From: CBDFGK01 sp965247075
GTDB taxonomy: Bacteria > Pseudomonadota > Gammaproteobacteria > Pseudomonadales > Halieaceae
Direction: 5' to 3'
Assembly: GCA_965247075.1 (NCBI GenBank)
Contig: CBDFGK010000002.1
Span: forward strand, 310,001 to 374,000
Length of the DNA: 64,000 bases
Made by a program: the position numbers and the translations under genes. The notes beneath the pieces are model-generated. The model worked only from the letters and a program-made list of their open reading frames with translations. It was not told where the DNA came from and did no database searches. The first letter of the stretch is position 1; each line of letters opens with the position of its first letter. Below are positions 42,539 to 52,240 of the stretch, piece after piece.

Positions 42539-45145
42539 CTATTCATCGCCGTCTAAACGCACATTGGCCTGGGCGGCGGCGATGCGCGCCACCGGTAGCC
42601 GGAAGGGGCTGCAGCTAACGTAATCGAGGCCGATTTCGTGGCAGAACTGGATGGAAACCGGATCGCCGCCGTGCTCGCCGCAGATGCCGTACTTGATGCC
42701 TTGTTTGCGCGACTTGCTGTCCTTGATGGCGGTTTTCATCAAACGGCCCACGGCGCGCTGATCCAGTGAAACGAAGGGGTCGTGCTCAATCAGTTTCTTG
42801 TCCAGGTAGGCGGGGATGAACCTGCCCGCATCGTCCCGTGAGAAGCCATAGGTCATCTGGGTGAGGTCGTTGGTGCCAAAGCTCATAAACTCCACCGCCG
42901 GTGCCAGCCGTTTGGCGCCCAGGCAGGCGCGCGGGGTTTCCATCATGGTGCCGATTTTATAGGGAATGGAAACCTGCTTCTCAGCCATGGCCTTGAGAAT
43001 GCCGCGCTCGATGATATCGGTGATGTAGCGAATTTCGCGGACGTTGATTACCAGTGGAATCATGATTTCCGGGTAGGGGTTGTGGCCCGCCTCGTGTGCC
43101 TCTATGGCCGCTGAGATAATGGCCTCAACCTGCATTTCGGTAATTTCCGGATGTACAATGGACAAACGACAGCCGCGAAAGCCCAGCATGGGGTTAACTT
43201 CCTGCAGTTGCCTGGCGGCTTCGCGTATGGAGTCGGCGGACTTGCCAATGCGCTTCGCCAGGGCCTGTAGGTCTGCCTCGGAATGAGGCAAAAACTCATG
43301 CAGCGGTGGGTCCAGCAGGCGCACGGTGACGGGCAAATCGTGCATGACTTCAAACAGCGCCTTCATGTCTGCCTTCTGGAATTCAAACAGCTGGTCCAGG
43401 TAGGTTTGACGCTCTTCCCTGTTGTCCGACAGGATCATGCCTCGCATCAGATCAATGCGATCAGCGTCAAAGAACATATGCTCGGTGCGGCACAGCCCGA
43501 TACCTTCTGCCCCCAGCTCTCGCGCCCTGCGTGCATCCTCAGGCGTTTCGGCGTTGGCGCGAACCTTGAGGCGGCGATATTTATCGGCCCAGGACAGCAA
43601 GGTCTGGAAATCATCGCTGGATAAGGCCTCGGTTTTGGGAATATCCCCCAGCATGACATCGCCGGTAGAGCCATCCAGGGTGATGGTGTCGAGGCGTCCA
43701 AAGGACGTGCCGTCAGAGGTTTTTACCGTGCCCTGGACGTAGTCGATAGAGATGCTGTCACAGCCGGTGATAGCGCACACACCCATGCCGCGGGCCACTA
43801 CGGCCGCGTGGGAGGTCATACCGCCAAGCTCGGTGAGAATGCCCTGCGCCACTCTCATACCATGGATATCTTCCGGCGTGGTTTCACGTCGCACCAGGAT
43901 TACCGGTGTGCCATCGGCTGCCACTTCTACCGCTTCATCGGCGGAGAATACTACCTTGCCGGTCGCGCCACTGGGGCTGGCCGGCAGTCCGCTGGCAACG
44001 ATGTCGCGCTTGGCGGCGGGATCTACCATGGGGTGAAGGAATGACTCCACGTGTTCCGGTGAAACTCGCAGTAGCGCCTCCTTCTCGGTGATCATGCCTT
44101 CCCTGACCATTTCTACAGCGATTTTTACCGAAGCTCTACCGGTGCGCTTGCCACTGCGTGTTTGCAGCATGTAGAACTTGCCCTCCTGGACAGTGAATTC
44201 CAGGTCTTGCATATCGCGGTAGTGCTGCTCCAGCAGTTGCTGGGTGGCGAATAACTGCCGGTAGACGGTGGGCATTGCCTCTGCCAGCTTGCTGATAGGC
44301 TCTGGAGTACGGGTGCCCGCCACCACGTCTTCACCCGCGGCATTGACCAGAAACTCACCGAAGAAACTCTTTTCACCGGTGGAGGGATTGCGGGTGAAGG
44401 CGACACCGGAACCGGAATCATCGCCGAAATTGCCAAACACCATGGCCTGTACACACACGGCGGTGCCAATAGTCTCGGGGATATTGTGCATTTCCCGGTA
44501 GACAATGGCGCGCGGTGTGTGCCAGGACAAAAATACCGCCTCGATGGCCTGGCGCAACTGCACGGAGGGGTCCTGAGGAAAATTCACCAACTCCTGGTAG
44601 ATTGCCACGATGGCCTGCCAGTCGGTAGCGCTCATGTCCGTATCCAGCGTTTTGCCGTGCTCGACCTTGTATTGATTGAGCTGTTGCTCAAATTGATGAC
44701 CTGCTACGCCCAGTACCACATCGGCAAACATCTGGATAAAACGGCGGTAGGAGTCGTAGGCAAAGCGCGGGTTGCCGGTTTTCTTCGCCAGCCCCTCGGC
44801 GATAACATCGTTCATGCCCAGGTTGAGAATGGTATTCATCATGCCCGGCATGGAGACCGGTGCGCCCGAGCGCACGGAAAAAAGCAGCGGGTTTTCCGGG
44901 TTCCCGAAGTGGGCGCCCATTTTTTCCTCGACCAGCTTCAGAGCCACGTTGTACTCGGTTTGCAGGTGCCTGGGCAGAGTGTTGCCGCCCTCAAAAAACT
45001 CTCGGCAGGTCGGGGTGGTGATGACAAACCCAAAGGGGACAGGCAACCCCATGGCCGTCATTTCACACAGGTTGGCACCCTTGCCGCCCAGCAGGTCTCT
45101 ATCGTCCCTGCTGCCCTCGTTGAACAGGTATACACGCTTTGCCAT
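42539..45145 (-). CDS. ppdK: Pyruvate, phosphate dikinase
   Basis: 868 residues, normal for bacterial PPDK. N-terminal nucleotide-binding domain (LLGGKGANLCEMTAMGLPVP), phosphohistidine domain with the catalytic His in GGMTSHAAVVARGMG (about residue 450), and the C-terminal PEP/pyruvate barrel (FMSFGTNDLTQMTYGFSRDD) with the catalytic Cys in YGICGEHGGDP. It interconverts pyruvate, ATP and phosphate with PEP, AMP and pyrophosphate, serving gluconeogenesis or pyrophosphate-based glycolysis. The stop lies next to the ISL3-like remnant, so the native downstream sequence has been lost. No strong ribosome-binding site precedes the ATG. Confidence 0.96.
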   Translation of the reverse strand: MAKRVYLFNEGSRDDRDLLGGKGANLCEMTAMGLPVPFGFVITTPTCREFFEGGNTLPRHLQTEYNVALKLVEEKMGAHFGNPENPLLFSVRSGAPVSMPGMMNTILNLGMNDVIAEGLAKKTGNPRFAYDSYRRFIQMFADVVLGVAGHQFEQQLNQYKVEHGKTLDTDMSATDWQAIVAIYQELVNFPQDPSVQLRQAIEAVFLSWHTPRAIVYREMHNIPETIGTAVCVQAMVFGNFGDDSGSGVAFTRNPSTGEKSFFGEFLVNAAGEDVVAGTRTPEPISKLAEAMPTVYRQLFATQQLLEQHYRDMQDLEFTVQEGKFYMLQTRSGKRTGRASVKIAVEMVREGMITEKEALLRVSPEHVESFLHPMVDPAAKRDIVASGLPASPSGATGKVVFSADEAVEVAADGTPVILVRRETTPEDIHGMRVAQGILTELGGMTSHAAVVARGMGVCAITGCDSISIDYVQGTVKTSDGTSFGRLDTITLDGSTGDVMLGDIPKTEALSSDDFQTLLSWADKYRRLKVRANAETPEDARRARELGAEGIGLCRTEHMFFDADRIDLMRGMILSDNREERQTYLDQLFEFQKADMKALFEVMHDLPVTVRLLDPPLHEFLPHSEADLQALAKRIGKSADSIREAARQLQEVNPMLGFRGCRLSIVHPEITEMQVEAIISAAIEAHEAGHNPYPEIMIPLVINVREIRYITDIIERGILKAMAEKQVSIPYKIGTMMETPRACLGAKRLAPAVEFMSFGTNDLTQMTYGFSRDDAGRFIPAYLDKKLIEHDPFVSLDQRAVGRLMKTAIKDSKSRKQGIKYGICGEHGGDPVSIQFCHEIGLDYVSCSPFRLPVARIAAAQANVRLDGDE

Positions 45146-45256
45146 GGTTCAGTCTCTGATCCGATTCAGGCGCGTAGTATGCGCACTCAGGCGCAGGAAT
45201 CAAGCGCCTGTCGTGATACACTGCGCGGCTTGAAGAAAAAGCCGGGATTGTGCAGT

Positions 45257-46324
45257 TTGGAAAAGAATTCAGAGACCGTACACGGTCTCGTGTACCCCTA
45301 TGGTCGCAGGGCCGATCCAGTACCCGGCGAACCGGTAGAGGTAGCCGCCGGGGTTTTCTGGGTACGCTTTGCGATGCCGGGTTCACTCAGTCATATCAAC
45401 CTGTGGTTGCTTGAAGATGGCGATGGCTGGACCATCATAGACACCTGCATGAACATTCCCTCTGCCCGTGAGCAGTGGCAGCAGTTATTTGATGGCTTTA
45501 TGCAGGGCAAGCCCGTCAAACGGGTAGTCTGTACACATTTACACCCGGATCACGTCGGTTTGGCCGGCTGGATCTGCGAACAATTTGACTGCGAATTGTG
45601 GATGGCCAGGGAGGAATTCCTGATGTGCCGGGCGCTGGCGGGTGACACCGGCCGTAAAACCCCCGATGTGGCCATTCGTTTCTACCGGGCGGCCGGCTTC
45701 GATGATGAACAACTGGATGCCTACCGCGCCCGTTTTGGACGCTTCGGTTTGGCCATATCAGCCCTGCCGGACAGTTTTCGGCGCATGCAGGCCGGCGACA
45801 CCATCCGTATTGATGATCGCTACTGGCAACTGGTGGTGGGTAGTGGCCATTCACCCGAACACATGGCACTCTACTGCCCGGCCCTGAAGTTACTGATAAG
45901 CGGCGACCAGGTATTGCCGCGCATTACTCCCAATGTCAGCGTCTTTCCGACCGAGCCCCGCGGTGACACGCTCAAGGACTGGCTGCAATCCAGTGCCCGT
46001 ATTCGTGCAAGCCTGCCTGACGATGTGCTGGTGTTGCCGGCGCACGAGGCGCCATTTTATGGGCTGCATGTACGGCTTACCCAGATAATCGAATCCCATG
46101 AGCGAGATCTCGATTCCCTGTATGCGCACCTGGCCCAACCGCGGCGCGCGGTGGATTGCTTCCCGGCGCTCTTCAAGCGAGAAATCACTGAGCATTTGCT
46201 ACAATTGGCCACCGGCGAAACGCTGGCTCACCTCAATTGCCTGATAGGGCGACGCATGGTGCAGCGCAAGCGCGACCCAGACGGTGTTGACTGGTATGTA
46301 CAAAAAGCGGATATATTTGAGTAA
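45257..46324 (+). CDS. MBL-fold metallo-hydrolase
   Basis: About 355 residues; the start is uncertain. The frame is open far upstream (antisense to ppdK) and has no ATG near the conserved part, so a TTG (45230, 45248 or 45257) or the GTG at 45290 must serve. Conserved: HINLWLLEDGDGWTIIDTCM, the metal-binding motif CTHLHPDHVGLAGW, later GSGHSPEHMALY, LLISGDQVLPRIT and VLPAHEAPF. Such proteins are thioesterase- or glyoxalase-like zinc hydrolases. A C-terminal winged-helix-like part (ATGETLAHLNCLIGRRMVQR) follows, as in LACTB2-type proteins. Read divergently from ppdK and six bases before the aminopeptidase gene. Confidence 0.85.
   Translation: MEKNSETVHGLVYPYGRRADPVPGEPVEVAAGVFWVRFAMPGSLSHINLWLLEDGDGWTIIDTCMNIPSAREQWQQLFDGFMQGKPVKRVVCTHLHPDHVGLAGWICEQFDCELWMAREEFLMCRALAGDTGRKTPDVAIRFYRAAGFDDEQLDAYRARFGRFGLAISALPDSFRRMQAGDTIRIDDRYWQLVVGSGHSPEHMALYCPALKLLISGDQVLPRITPNVSVFPTEPRGDTLKDWLQSSARIRASLPDDVLVLPAHEAPFYGLHVRLTQIIESHERDLDSLYAHLAQPRRAVDCFPALFKREITEHLLQLATGETLAHLNCLIGRRMVQRKRDPDGVDWYVQKADIFE
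45272..45289. other. 8-bp inverted repeat near the MBL start
   Basis: gagaccgt-ac-acggtctc, a perfect dyad immediately before a possible GTG start at 45290. If that GTG is the true start this could be an operator or mRNA hairpin controlling it. Confidence 0.3.
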
Positions 46325-46329
46325 GAAGT

Positions 46330-48129
46330 ATGGAATTAGTGGCTGAACGTCTGGCCAGTGTGCGCGCGCAGATGGCCGATCTCAACCTGGATGCCTTTGT
46401 CATCCCTCGCGCCGATGAATACCTTGGCGAATACCTGCCTGCACAAAATGAACGCATGCTGTGGATAAGTAATTTCACAGGCTCGGCCGGGGTGGTGATT
46501 GTGCTGCGCGAACGGGCCGCCATTTTTGTAGACGGTCGCTACACGGTGCAGGTGCGCCGGCAGGTGTCTGAGGATTTGTTTGAAATTTTGCACTTGGTAG
46601 AAACCCCGCACATGGCCTGGCTGGCCGGCGAACTCGCCGAGGGTGCCAGGGTTGCTTACGATCCGCGTATGCACCCGCTGAACTGGCAAAAATCGGCGAC
46701 CGGGGCGCTGGCCAAAAACAAGGTCGCGTTGGTAGAACTGAAGCAGAACCTGATCGACCTGTGTTGGCACGACCGGCCGGCGGCAGACAGCAAACAGGCG
46801 ATATTGCTGGCCCAAACCTATACCGGCCAGGGCAGCAGCGAGAAACGCAAGGAAATTGGCGCCGCCATAGCCGCTGAGGGCGGCGCAGCGGCCCTCATCT
46901 TTGCCGCCGATTCCGTAGCCTGGCTGCTCAATATACGCGGCCGCGATATTCCCTGTCTGCCGCTGGTGCTGGGTTTTGGGCTCTTGCGCGCCGACGGGTG
47001 CATGCTGTTTTTTACAGACCCCGCCAAGATACCCGAGGGCTTTGCCGAACATGTGGGGCCGGGCGTAGAAGTTTTGCCGGAAGCCGCTGCTGCTGAGCGA
47101 TTTGCCGAGCTGAGTGGACACCGGGTATTGGCTGATCCGGTGACGGCGAATGCCTGGTGTCAGCTGACGCTGGCGCGGGCCGGTGCTGAGTTGATTGCGG
47201 TTGATGATCCCGTGCTGTTGCCCAAGGCCTGCAAGAATCCGGTCGAGGTACAGGGTATGCGCGACTCGCATATTCGCGATGGTATTTCGGAGGTTCGTTT
47301 TCTGGCCTGGCTGGATGAGGAAGTGGCGGCGGGGCGCCTGCACACCGAGGGCGAGCTGTCTGATCAGCTGTTTCAATTTCGCTCCGCCGGTGAACTGTTT
47401 CAGGACCTCAGTTTCGATACCATATCGGCAGCGGCCGGCAATGCCGCCATGTGCCACTACAACCATACCAACGTAGAGGCGGCCAGTAGCCTGGAAATAA
47501 ACTCCCTCTACCTGGTAGATAGCGGCGGCCAGTACCTGGATGGCACTACCGACATTACCCGCACCGTAGCGATTGGTGAACCCAACGATGAAATGAAACG
47601 TCGTTTTACCCTGGTACTGAAAGGACATATCGCGCTGGACCAGGCCGTTTTCCCCGCCGGCACCACCGGTAGCCAATTGGATATCCTGGCGCGACAGTTC
47701 CTGTGGCAGGAAGGCCTGGATTACGATCACGGTACCGGTCATGGGGTCGGTTCTTTTCTCAGCGTGCACGAGGGGCCGCAACGTATAGCCAAGGTTGGCA
47801 ACAGCTATGCACTGGCTGCGGGCATGGTGGTTAGCAACGAGCCCGGCTATTACAAGGACGATAGTTACGGCATTCGCTGTGAGAACCTGGTGGTGGTCAG
47901 GGAGTCAGAGGCAACCAACAGTGATGGTCCGCAAATGCTGGAATTCGAAGCGCTGACCATGGTGCCGTTCGATACCCGCCTGCTGGATGTTGAACTGCTC
48001 ACTGATGATGAACTCGACTGGTTGAATGATTACCACGCCGAGGTGCGCAGCAAAATCGCGCCGCATCTGGATTCCAACACACTGACCTGGCTGGAAAATG
48101 CCACACAACCTATTGGAGTAGCAGCATGA
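46330..48129 (+). CDS. Xaa-Pro aminopeptidase (M24B)
   Basis: 599 residues: two creatinase-like N-terminal domains (VIPRADEYLGEYLPAQNERM; TGSAGVVIVLRERAAIFVDG) and a C-terminal pita-bread catalytic domain with metal ligands in DSGGQYLDGTTDITRT (two Asp), GTGHGVGSFLSVHEGP (His), SNEPGYYKD (Glu) and GIRCENLVVV (Glu). It removes N-terminal residues preceding proline, in the cytoplasm. Length fits the eukaryote-like three-domain form. Its stop overlaps the thiolase ATG by four bases. Confidence 0.94.
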   Translation: MELVAERLASVRAQMADLNLDAFVIPRADEYLGEYLPAQNERMLWISNFTGSAGVVIVLRERAAIFVDGRYTVQVRRQVSEDLFEILHLVETPHMAWLAGELAEGARVAYDPRMHPLNWQKSATGALAKNKVALVELKQNLIDLCWHDRPAADSKQAILLAQTYTGQGSSEKRKEIGAAIAAEGGAAALIFAADSVAWLLNIRGRDIPCLPLVLGFGLLRADGCMLFFTDPAKIPEGFAEHVGPGVEVLPEAAAAERFAELSGHRVLADPVTANAWCQLTLARAGAELIAVDDPVLLPKACKNPVEVQGMRDSHIRDGISEVRFLAWLDEEVAAGRLHTEGELSDQLFQFRSAGELFQDLSFDTISAAAGNAAMCHYNHTNVEAASSLEINSLYLVDSGGQYLDGTTDITRTVAIGEPNDEMKRRFTLVLKGHIALDQAVFPAGTTGSQLDILARQFLWQEGLDYDHGTGHGVGSFLSVHEGPQRIAKVGNSYALAAGMVVSNEPGYYKDDSYGIRCENLVVVRESEATNSDGPQMLEFEALTMVPFDTRLLDVELLTDDELDWLNDYHAEVRSKIAPHLDSNTLTWLENATQPIGVAA

Positions 48130-49298
48130 GTGAAGCTTTTATTTGCGGCGCCGTACGCAGTGCCGGCGGCAAGCGCAATGGCCGTTTATCCAAAATCCAT
48201 CCCATTGATTTGGGCGCCAAGATAGTCGATGCACTGGTAGCGCGCAGCGGCATGCCGGCGGAGCAAATCGATGACCTGATTTTCGGCTGTGTCAGTCAGG
48301 TGGGGGCGCAGAGCAGCAATGTCGCGCGCAATGTCTGTTTGTCTTCGGTACTCGGCGAAGTTGTGCCCGGTACCAGCGTTGACAGGCAGTGTGGTTCAGG
48401 CCAGCAGGCGATTCACTTTGCCGCCCAGGCGGTTATGTCCGGCACCCAGGATGTGGTCATTGCCGGTGGTGTTGAGAGTATGAGCCAGGTGCCGATTGGC
48501 GCCAGTATCGTCGATGGCTACCAGGCAGATCATGGTCTGCCCCATGGCGAAATTATCGGCCAGCGCTATCCCGGCGTGCGATTCAGCCAGTTTGTCGGTG
48601 CCGAGATGATGGTTGAGAAATACCAATTGACTGCCGATGAGCTGGCAGAGTTCGCCCACTCCTCCCATATGAAAGCCAGGCAAGCGGTTGAAGAATCGCG
48701 CTTTGAGAGTCAAATAGTACCTATTGAGGTAGAGCTGGAAGACGGTACTCGCGAAATGCACGTGCAGGATGAGGGCATTCGCATGGAGGCCACCCTGGGC
48801 GCTATTCGCGCTTTGGAACCGCTGCAGGAAGGTGGTGTTATCACCGCCGGCCTGGCTTCACAGATTTGTGATGGCGCCTCGGCGGTGTTAATTGCCAATG
48901 CCGAGGCTGTGGAAAAATATGGGCTGACCCCCATGGCCAAAATTGTCTCCATGTCGGTAGTGGGAACGGACCCGGTGATTATGCTGGAAGGCCCCATCAA
49001 GGCGACCGAAAAAGCGCTGGAAAAAGCCGGTCTGAGCATCGATGACATCGACTTGTTTGAAGTTAACGAAGCGTTTGGTTCGGTACCTGTGGCCTGGGCC
49101 AAGGCGCTGGGCGCAGACCTGGCCAAGCTCAACGTCAATGGTGGTGCCCAGGCGCTGGGTCATCCTCTGGGTAGTACTGGCACCAAGCTCATGACCACGC
49201 TTGTCCACGAATTACATCGTACCGGCAAGCGCTACGGCCTGCTGGCGATCTGTGAGGGTGGCGGCACCGCCAATGGCACGGTGATAGAACGGGTTTGA
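48126..49298 (+). CDS. Thiolase (acetyl-CoA acyltransferase)
   Basis: 390 residues. Nucleophile Cys in DRQCGSGQQAIHFAAQ (about residue 85), VIAGGVESMSQVP, the FEVNEAFGSVPVAW loop, GGAQALGHPLGSTG with the catalytic His, and CEGGGTANGTVIERV with the second Cys. It performs thiolytic cleavage of 3-ketoacyl-CoA or the reverse condensation. Translation is coupled to the upstream aminopeptidase gene. It has the FadA/AtoB-type size; substrate chain length is not readable from sequence. Confidence 0.93.
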   Translation: MSEAFICGAVRSAGGKRNGRLSKIHPIDLGAKIVDALVARSGMPAEQIDDLIFGCVSQVGAQSSNVARNVCLSSVLGEVVPGTSVDRQCGSGQQAIHFAAQAVMSGTQDVVIAGGVESMSQVPIGASIVDGYQADHGLPHGEIIGQRYPGVRFSQFVGAEMMVEKYQLTADELAEFAHSSHMKARQAVEESRFESQIVPIEVELEDGTREMHVQDEGIRMEATLGAIRALEPLQEGGVITAGLASQICDGASAVLIANAEAVEKYGLTPMAKIVSMSVVGTDPVIMLEGPIKATEKALEKAGLSIDDIDLFEVNEAFGSVPVAWAKALGADLAKLNVNGGAQALGHPLGSTGTKLMTTLVHELHRTGKRYGLLAICEGGGTANGTVIERV

Positions 49299-49336
49299 CC
49301 TGTTAACATAGCCACATAGCAACGGAGAATAATAAT

Positions 49337-50692
49337 ATGGCACTCGCCTCCGGAAACCATGAAAACTGGTCGTCCCGTTTTGCATTCTTGATGGCTTCGG
49401 TCGGCTTTGCAGTCGGCCTGGGCAATATCTGGCGTTTCCCCTACATCGCCGGTGAAAACGGCGGCTCGGCCTTTGTGCTGATTTACCTGGCCTGTGCCTT
49501 CGGTATAGGCGTGCCTATCCTGATGGCCGAGTTATTCGTTGGTCGGCGCGGCAAGATGAGCCCGCCATTGGCGATGCGCAATGTCGCGGAATCCGAGGGG
49601 CATCACCGGGGCTGGCAGGCGGTTGGGCATATGGGATTGCTGGCGGCCTTCACCATTGAAATTGTCTACGCCGGCATCGTCGGCTGGGTGCTGTGGTATT
49701 TGTTCAAAGCCATTACCACCGGCTTTGTGGGCGTCGATACCGACATCGCCGCAACCCAGTTTGAGGCCATTTTGACCGACCCGGTGGGTATGATCGGCTG
49801 GACCCTGGTTGGCCTGGGCATTACCGGTTATATCATCTACCAGGGAGTGAAGAACGGTATTGAGAAAGCGGTGACGGTCTTGATGCCAGTGTTATTCCTG
49901 TTGCTGGCGGGCCTGGCGCTCTACAACGTTTTTGCCGGTGGTATGAAGGAAGCCCTGGTCTGGTTATTTCAGCCCGACTTTAGCAAGATCACCCCTGGGG
50001 TTTTCCTGGTGGCGATCGGCCAGGCCTTTTTCTCCATTGGAGTGGCCATGGGCGGTATGATGACCTTTGGCGCTTACCTGCCGAAAGATGTTTCGATACC
50101 AAAGTCAGTCATTATCATTGTTTTCGCCGATACCATGGTTGCCCTGTTGGCCGGCTTGGTGATCTTTCCGGCGGTCTTCAACAATGGGCTTGATCCGGCT
50201 GCCGGCCCTGGCTTGATTTTCCAGACCCTGCCGGTGGCATTTGCACAAATGCCCGGCGGTCATTTATTCAGCGTGATGTTTTTCCTGTTGCTGTCGGTGG
50301 CCGGCATTACCTCCATGGTGGGCTTGATCGAGTGTGTGACGGCCTGGATGGAAGATCACTATGGTTTTCCCCGTCACAAGAGCGCGATAGCCGTGGTTGG
50401 TTCTGTGGCGGTGCTAAGTGTGCTCAGTATCCTTTCGTACAGCGTGCTGTCTGAACTGCAACTGTTCGGCAAAGACCTGAACGGCGTGCTGGATTATTTC
50501 TCCAACCAGATCCTGCTGCCCCTGGGCGGGCTGTTGATAGCGGTGTTTGTCGGCTACCGGGTAAGCCGTGACGTGGCGCAGGAAGAGCTGGGCTTTACGA
50601 GCGAAACGCTGTTCAGTATCTGGCACTTTCTGTTGCGCTACGCGGTGCCGCCGGCGGTGTTCATTATTTTTATCCTGGGCGTCACCGAATAA
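49337..50692 (+). CDS. Neurotransmitter:sodium symporter family transporter
   Basis: 451 residues, about eleven or twelve helices. Signature in helix 1: VGFAVGLGNIWRFPYIAGEN, with the unwound Gly-rich segment that binds sodium and substrate. Also FIGVPI-like GIGVPILMAELFVGRRGK and a FFSIGVAMGGMMTFGAYLP helix 6-7 segment. Bacterial members import amino acids such as leucine, tryptophan or tyrosine with sodium. A ribosome site GGAG precedes the ATG. Followed 20 bases later by an AGCS symporter, suggesting a paired amino-acid uptake unit. Confidence 0.94.
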   Translation: MALASGNHENWSSRFAFLMASVGFAVGLGNIWRFPYIAGENGGSAFVLIYLACAFGIGVPILMAELFVGRRGKMSPPLAMRNVAESEGHHRGWQAVGHMGLLAAFTIEIVYAGIVGWVLWYLFKAITTGFVGVDTDIAATQFEAILTDPVGMIGWTLVGLGITGYIIYQGVKNGIEKAVTVLMPVLFLLLAGLALYNVFAGGMKEALVWLFQPDFSKITPGVFLVAIGQAFFSIGVAMGGMMTFGAYLPKDVSIPKSVIIIVFADTMVALLAGLVIFPAVFNNGLDPAAGPGLIFQTLPVAFAQMPGGHLFSVMFFLLLSVAGITSMVGLIECVTAWMEDHYGFPRHKSAIAVVGSVAVLSVLSILSYSVLSELQLFGKDLNGVLDYFSNQILLPLGGLLIAVFVGYRVSRDVAQEELGFTSETLFSIWHFLLRYAVPPAVFIIFILGVTE

Positions 50693-50712
50693 CATAAGCA
50701 GGAGGCTCACGC

Positions 50713-52119
50713 ATGTTGACAGTTGTCAGTGACTTTTTGTGGAGTTATATCCTCATCGTGATGCTGGTGGGCCTGGGTGTCTGGTTCACAGTGGCTTCCC
50801 GCTTTGTACAATTTCGCTATTTCGGCCAGATGTTCCGGTCCCTGGGGCGTGGTATCCATCATCAGGAAAATCACATCAGCTCGTTCCAGGCGCTGGTGGT
50901 GAGTGTTGCCGGTCGCGTCGGCGGCGGCAATATTGCCGGTGTAGCCGTCGCCATTACACTGGGCGGCCCGGGTGCCGTGTTCTGGATGTGGGTCATCGGT
51001 TTGATGGGCATGGCCACCAGTTTCTTCGAGTGCTCCCTGGCCCAGCTCTACAAGCGCGCCGAACCCGATGGTACTTATCGCGGCGGGCCGGCTTACTATA
51101 TGAGTCACGGTCTGGGTAAGCCCCGGATGGCCGCCGTATTTTCTGTGTTGTTGTTAATCACCTTTGGCTTTGGTTTCAACTCGGTGCAATCCTATATCGT
51201 CGCCACTTCCGTGCAGGCCTCATTTGGCATACCCACCTGGGCGACCGGGCTGTTTCTGGCCACGGGTATTGGTCTCATTATTGTTGGCGGTATCAAGCGT
51301 ATTGCCAGGGTGGCCGAAATTCTTGTGCCCCTCATGGCCGGCGGCTATTTTATTATGACACTGGTGGTGCTGGTAATGAATATTACTGAAGTGCCGGCGG
51401 TGCTGATGTATATCGTCAAATCGGCCATGGGCTTTGAAGAGGCGGTGGCGGGTGGTTTTGCAGCCGTGGTCATGCAGGGTGTCAAGCGCGGTTTGTTTTC
51501 CAATGAAGCGGGCCTGGGCAGTGGACCCAACGTGGCGGCGGTGGCCTATGTGCAGCACCCGGCCGACCAAGGCATGGTACAAGCCCTGAGTGTGTTTATA
51601 GATACCCTGATCATGTGCACCTGTACGGCCGTTATCATCCTGCTATCGGATGTCTACCAGCCCGGTGCAGCGGGTGTGAACGGGGTGGCGCTGACACAGA
51701 ACGCGCTGGCCGAGCATGTGGGTAGTTGGGGGCAGGGCTTTGTGAGTATTGCGCTGTTGTTGTTTTCTTTCAGTTCGATTATGTACAACTACTATCTGGG
51801 TGAGAACAGCCTCAACTACTTTAGTGAGGAAAACCAGACTCTGTTCACGGTGTTCCGGGTGCTGGTTATCGTTCTGGTGCTATGGGGCGCCATGCAGGAC
51901 CTGGGCACCGTGTTTGTTTTTGCAGACCTGACCATGGCGCTGCTGGGTGTGGTTAACCTGGCCGCTCTGGCAATGTTAGTCAAGGTAGCGTTTCGCCTGC
52001 TGAAGGACTATGAGCAACAACGCAGCGCGGGCAAGCAACCGCAGCTTGATCCGGCTGACTGGTCTGATCTGGATATCGACAGGCAAGCCTGGCGCCAGTA
52101 CCCGCACAAACTCGCGTAG
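50713..52119 (+). CDS. Alanine/glycine:cation symporter (AGCS)
   Basis: 468 residues, about eleven helices. Family patterns: SVAGRVGGGNIAGVAVAITL-type segment (VVSVAGRVGGGNIAGVAVAI), GGPGAVFWMWVIGLMGMATS, GTYRGGPAYYMSHGLGKP and GLFSNEAGLGSGPNVAAVAY. It transports small neutral amino acids (alanine, glycine, serine) with sodium. An AGGAGG site lies nine bases before ATG 50713. The cytoplasmic C-terminus ends KQPQLDPADWSDLDIDRQAW. Probably co-transcribed with the NSS gene. Confidence 0.95.
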   Translation: MLTVVSDFLWSYILIVMLVGLGVWFTVASRFVQFRYFGQMFRSLGRGIHHQENHISSFQALVVSVAGRVGGGNIAGVAVAITLGGPGAVFWMWVIGLMGMATSFFECSLAQLYKRAEPDGTYRGGPAYYMSHGLGKPRMAAVFSVLLLITFGFGFNSVQSYIVATSVQASFGIPTWATGLFLATGIGLIIVGGIKRIARVAEILVPLMAGGYFIMTLVVLVMNITEVPAVLMYIVKSAMGFEEAVAGGFAAVVMQGVKRGLFSNEAGLGSGPNVAAVAYVQHPADQGMVQALSVFIDTLIMCTCTAVIILLSDVYQPGAAGVNGVALTQNALAEHVGSWGQGFVSIALLLFSFSSIMYNYYLGENSLNYFSEENQTLFTVFRVLVIVLVLWGAMQDLGTVFVFADLTMALLGVVNLAALAMLVKVAFRLLKDYEQQRSAGKQPQLDPADWSDLDIDRQAWRQYPHKLA

Positions 52120-52240
52120 CAGGTTTCGAAGAGACTGAAAAGTTAACCAAGGGTGAAAAGTCGAATATGAAAGCCAAGTGAAACTATGGAAATTATTGAC
52201 AATATAAACAACCTGCTAGGGGCAGTGTCCTAAACAAACT

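Noticed and set aside
44486..45256. N-terminal extension of the MBL-fold protein to 612 residues
   Set aside because: The extra part is antisense to ppdK and has no family features; conservation starts near GLVYPYG.
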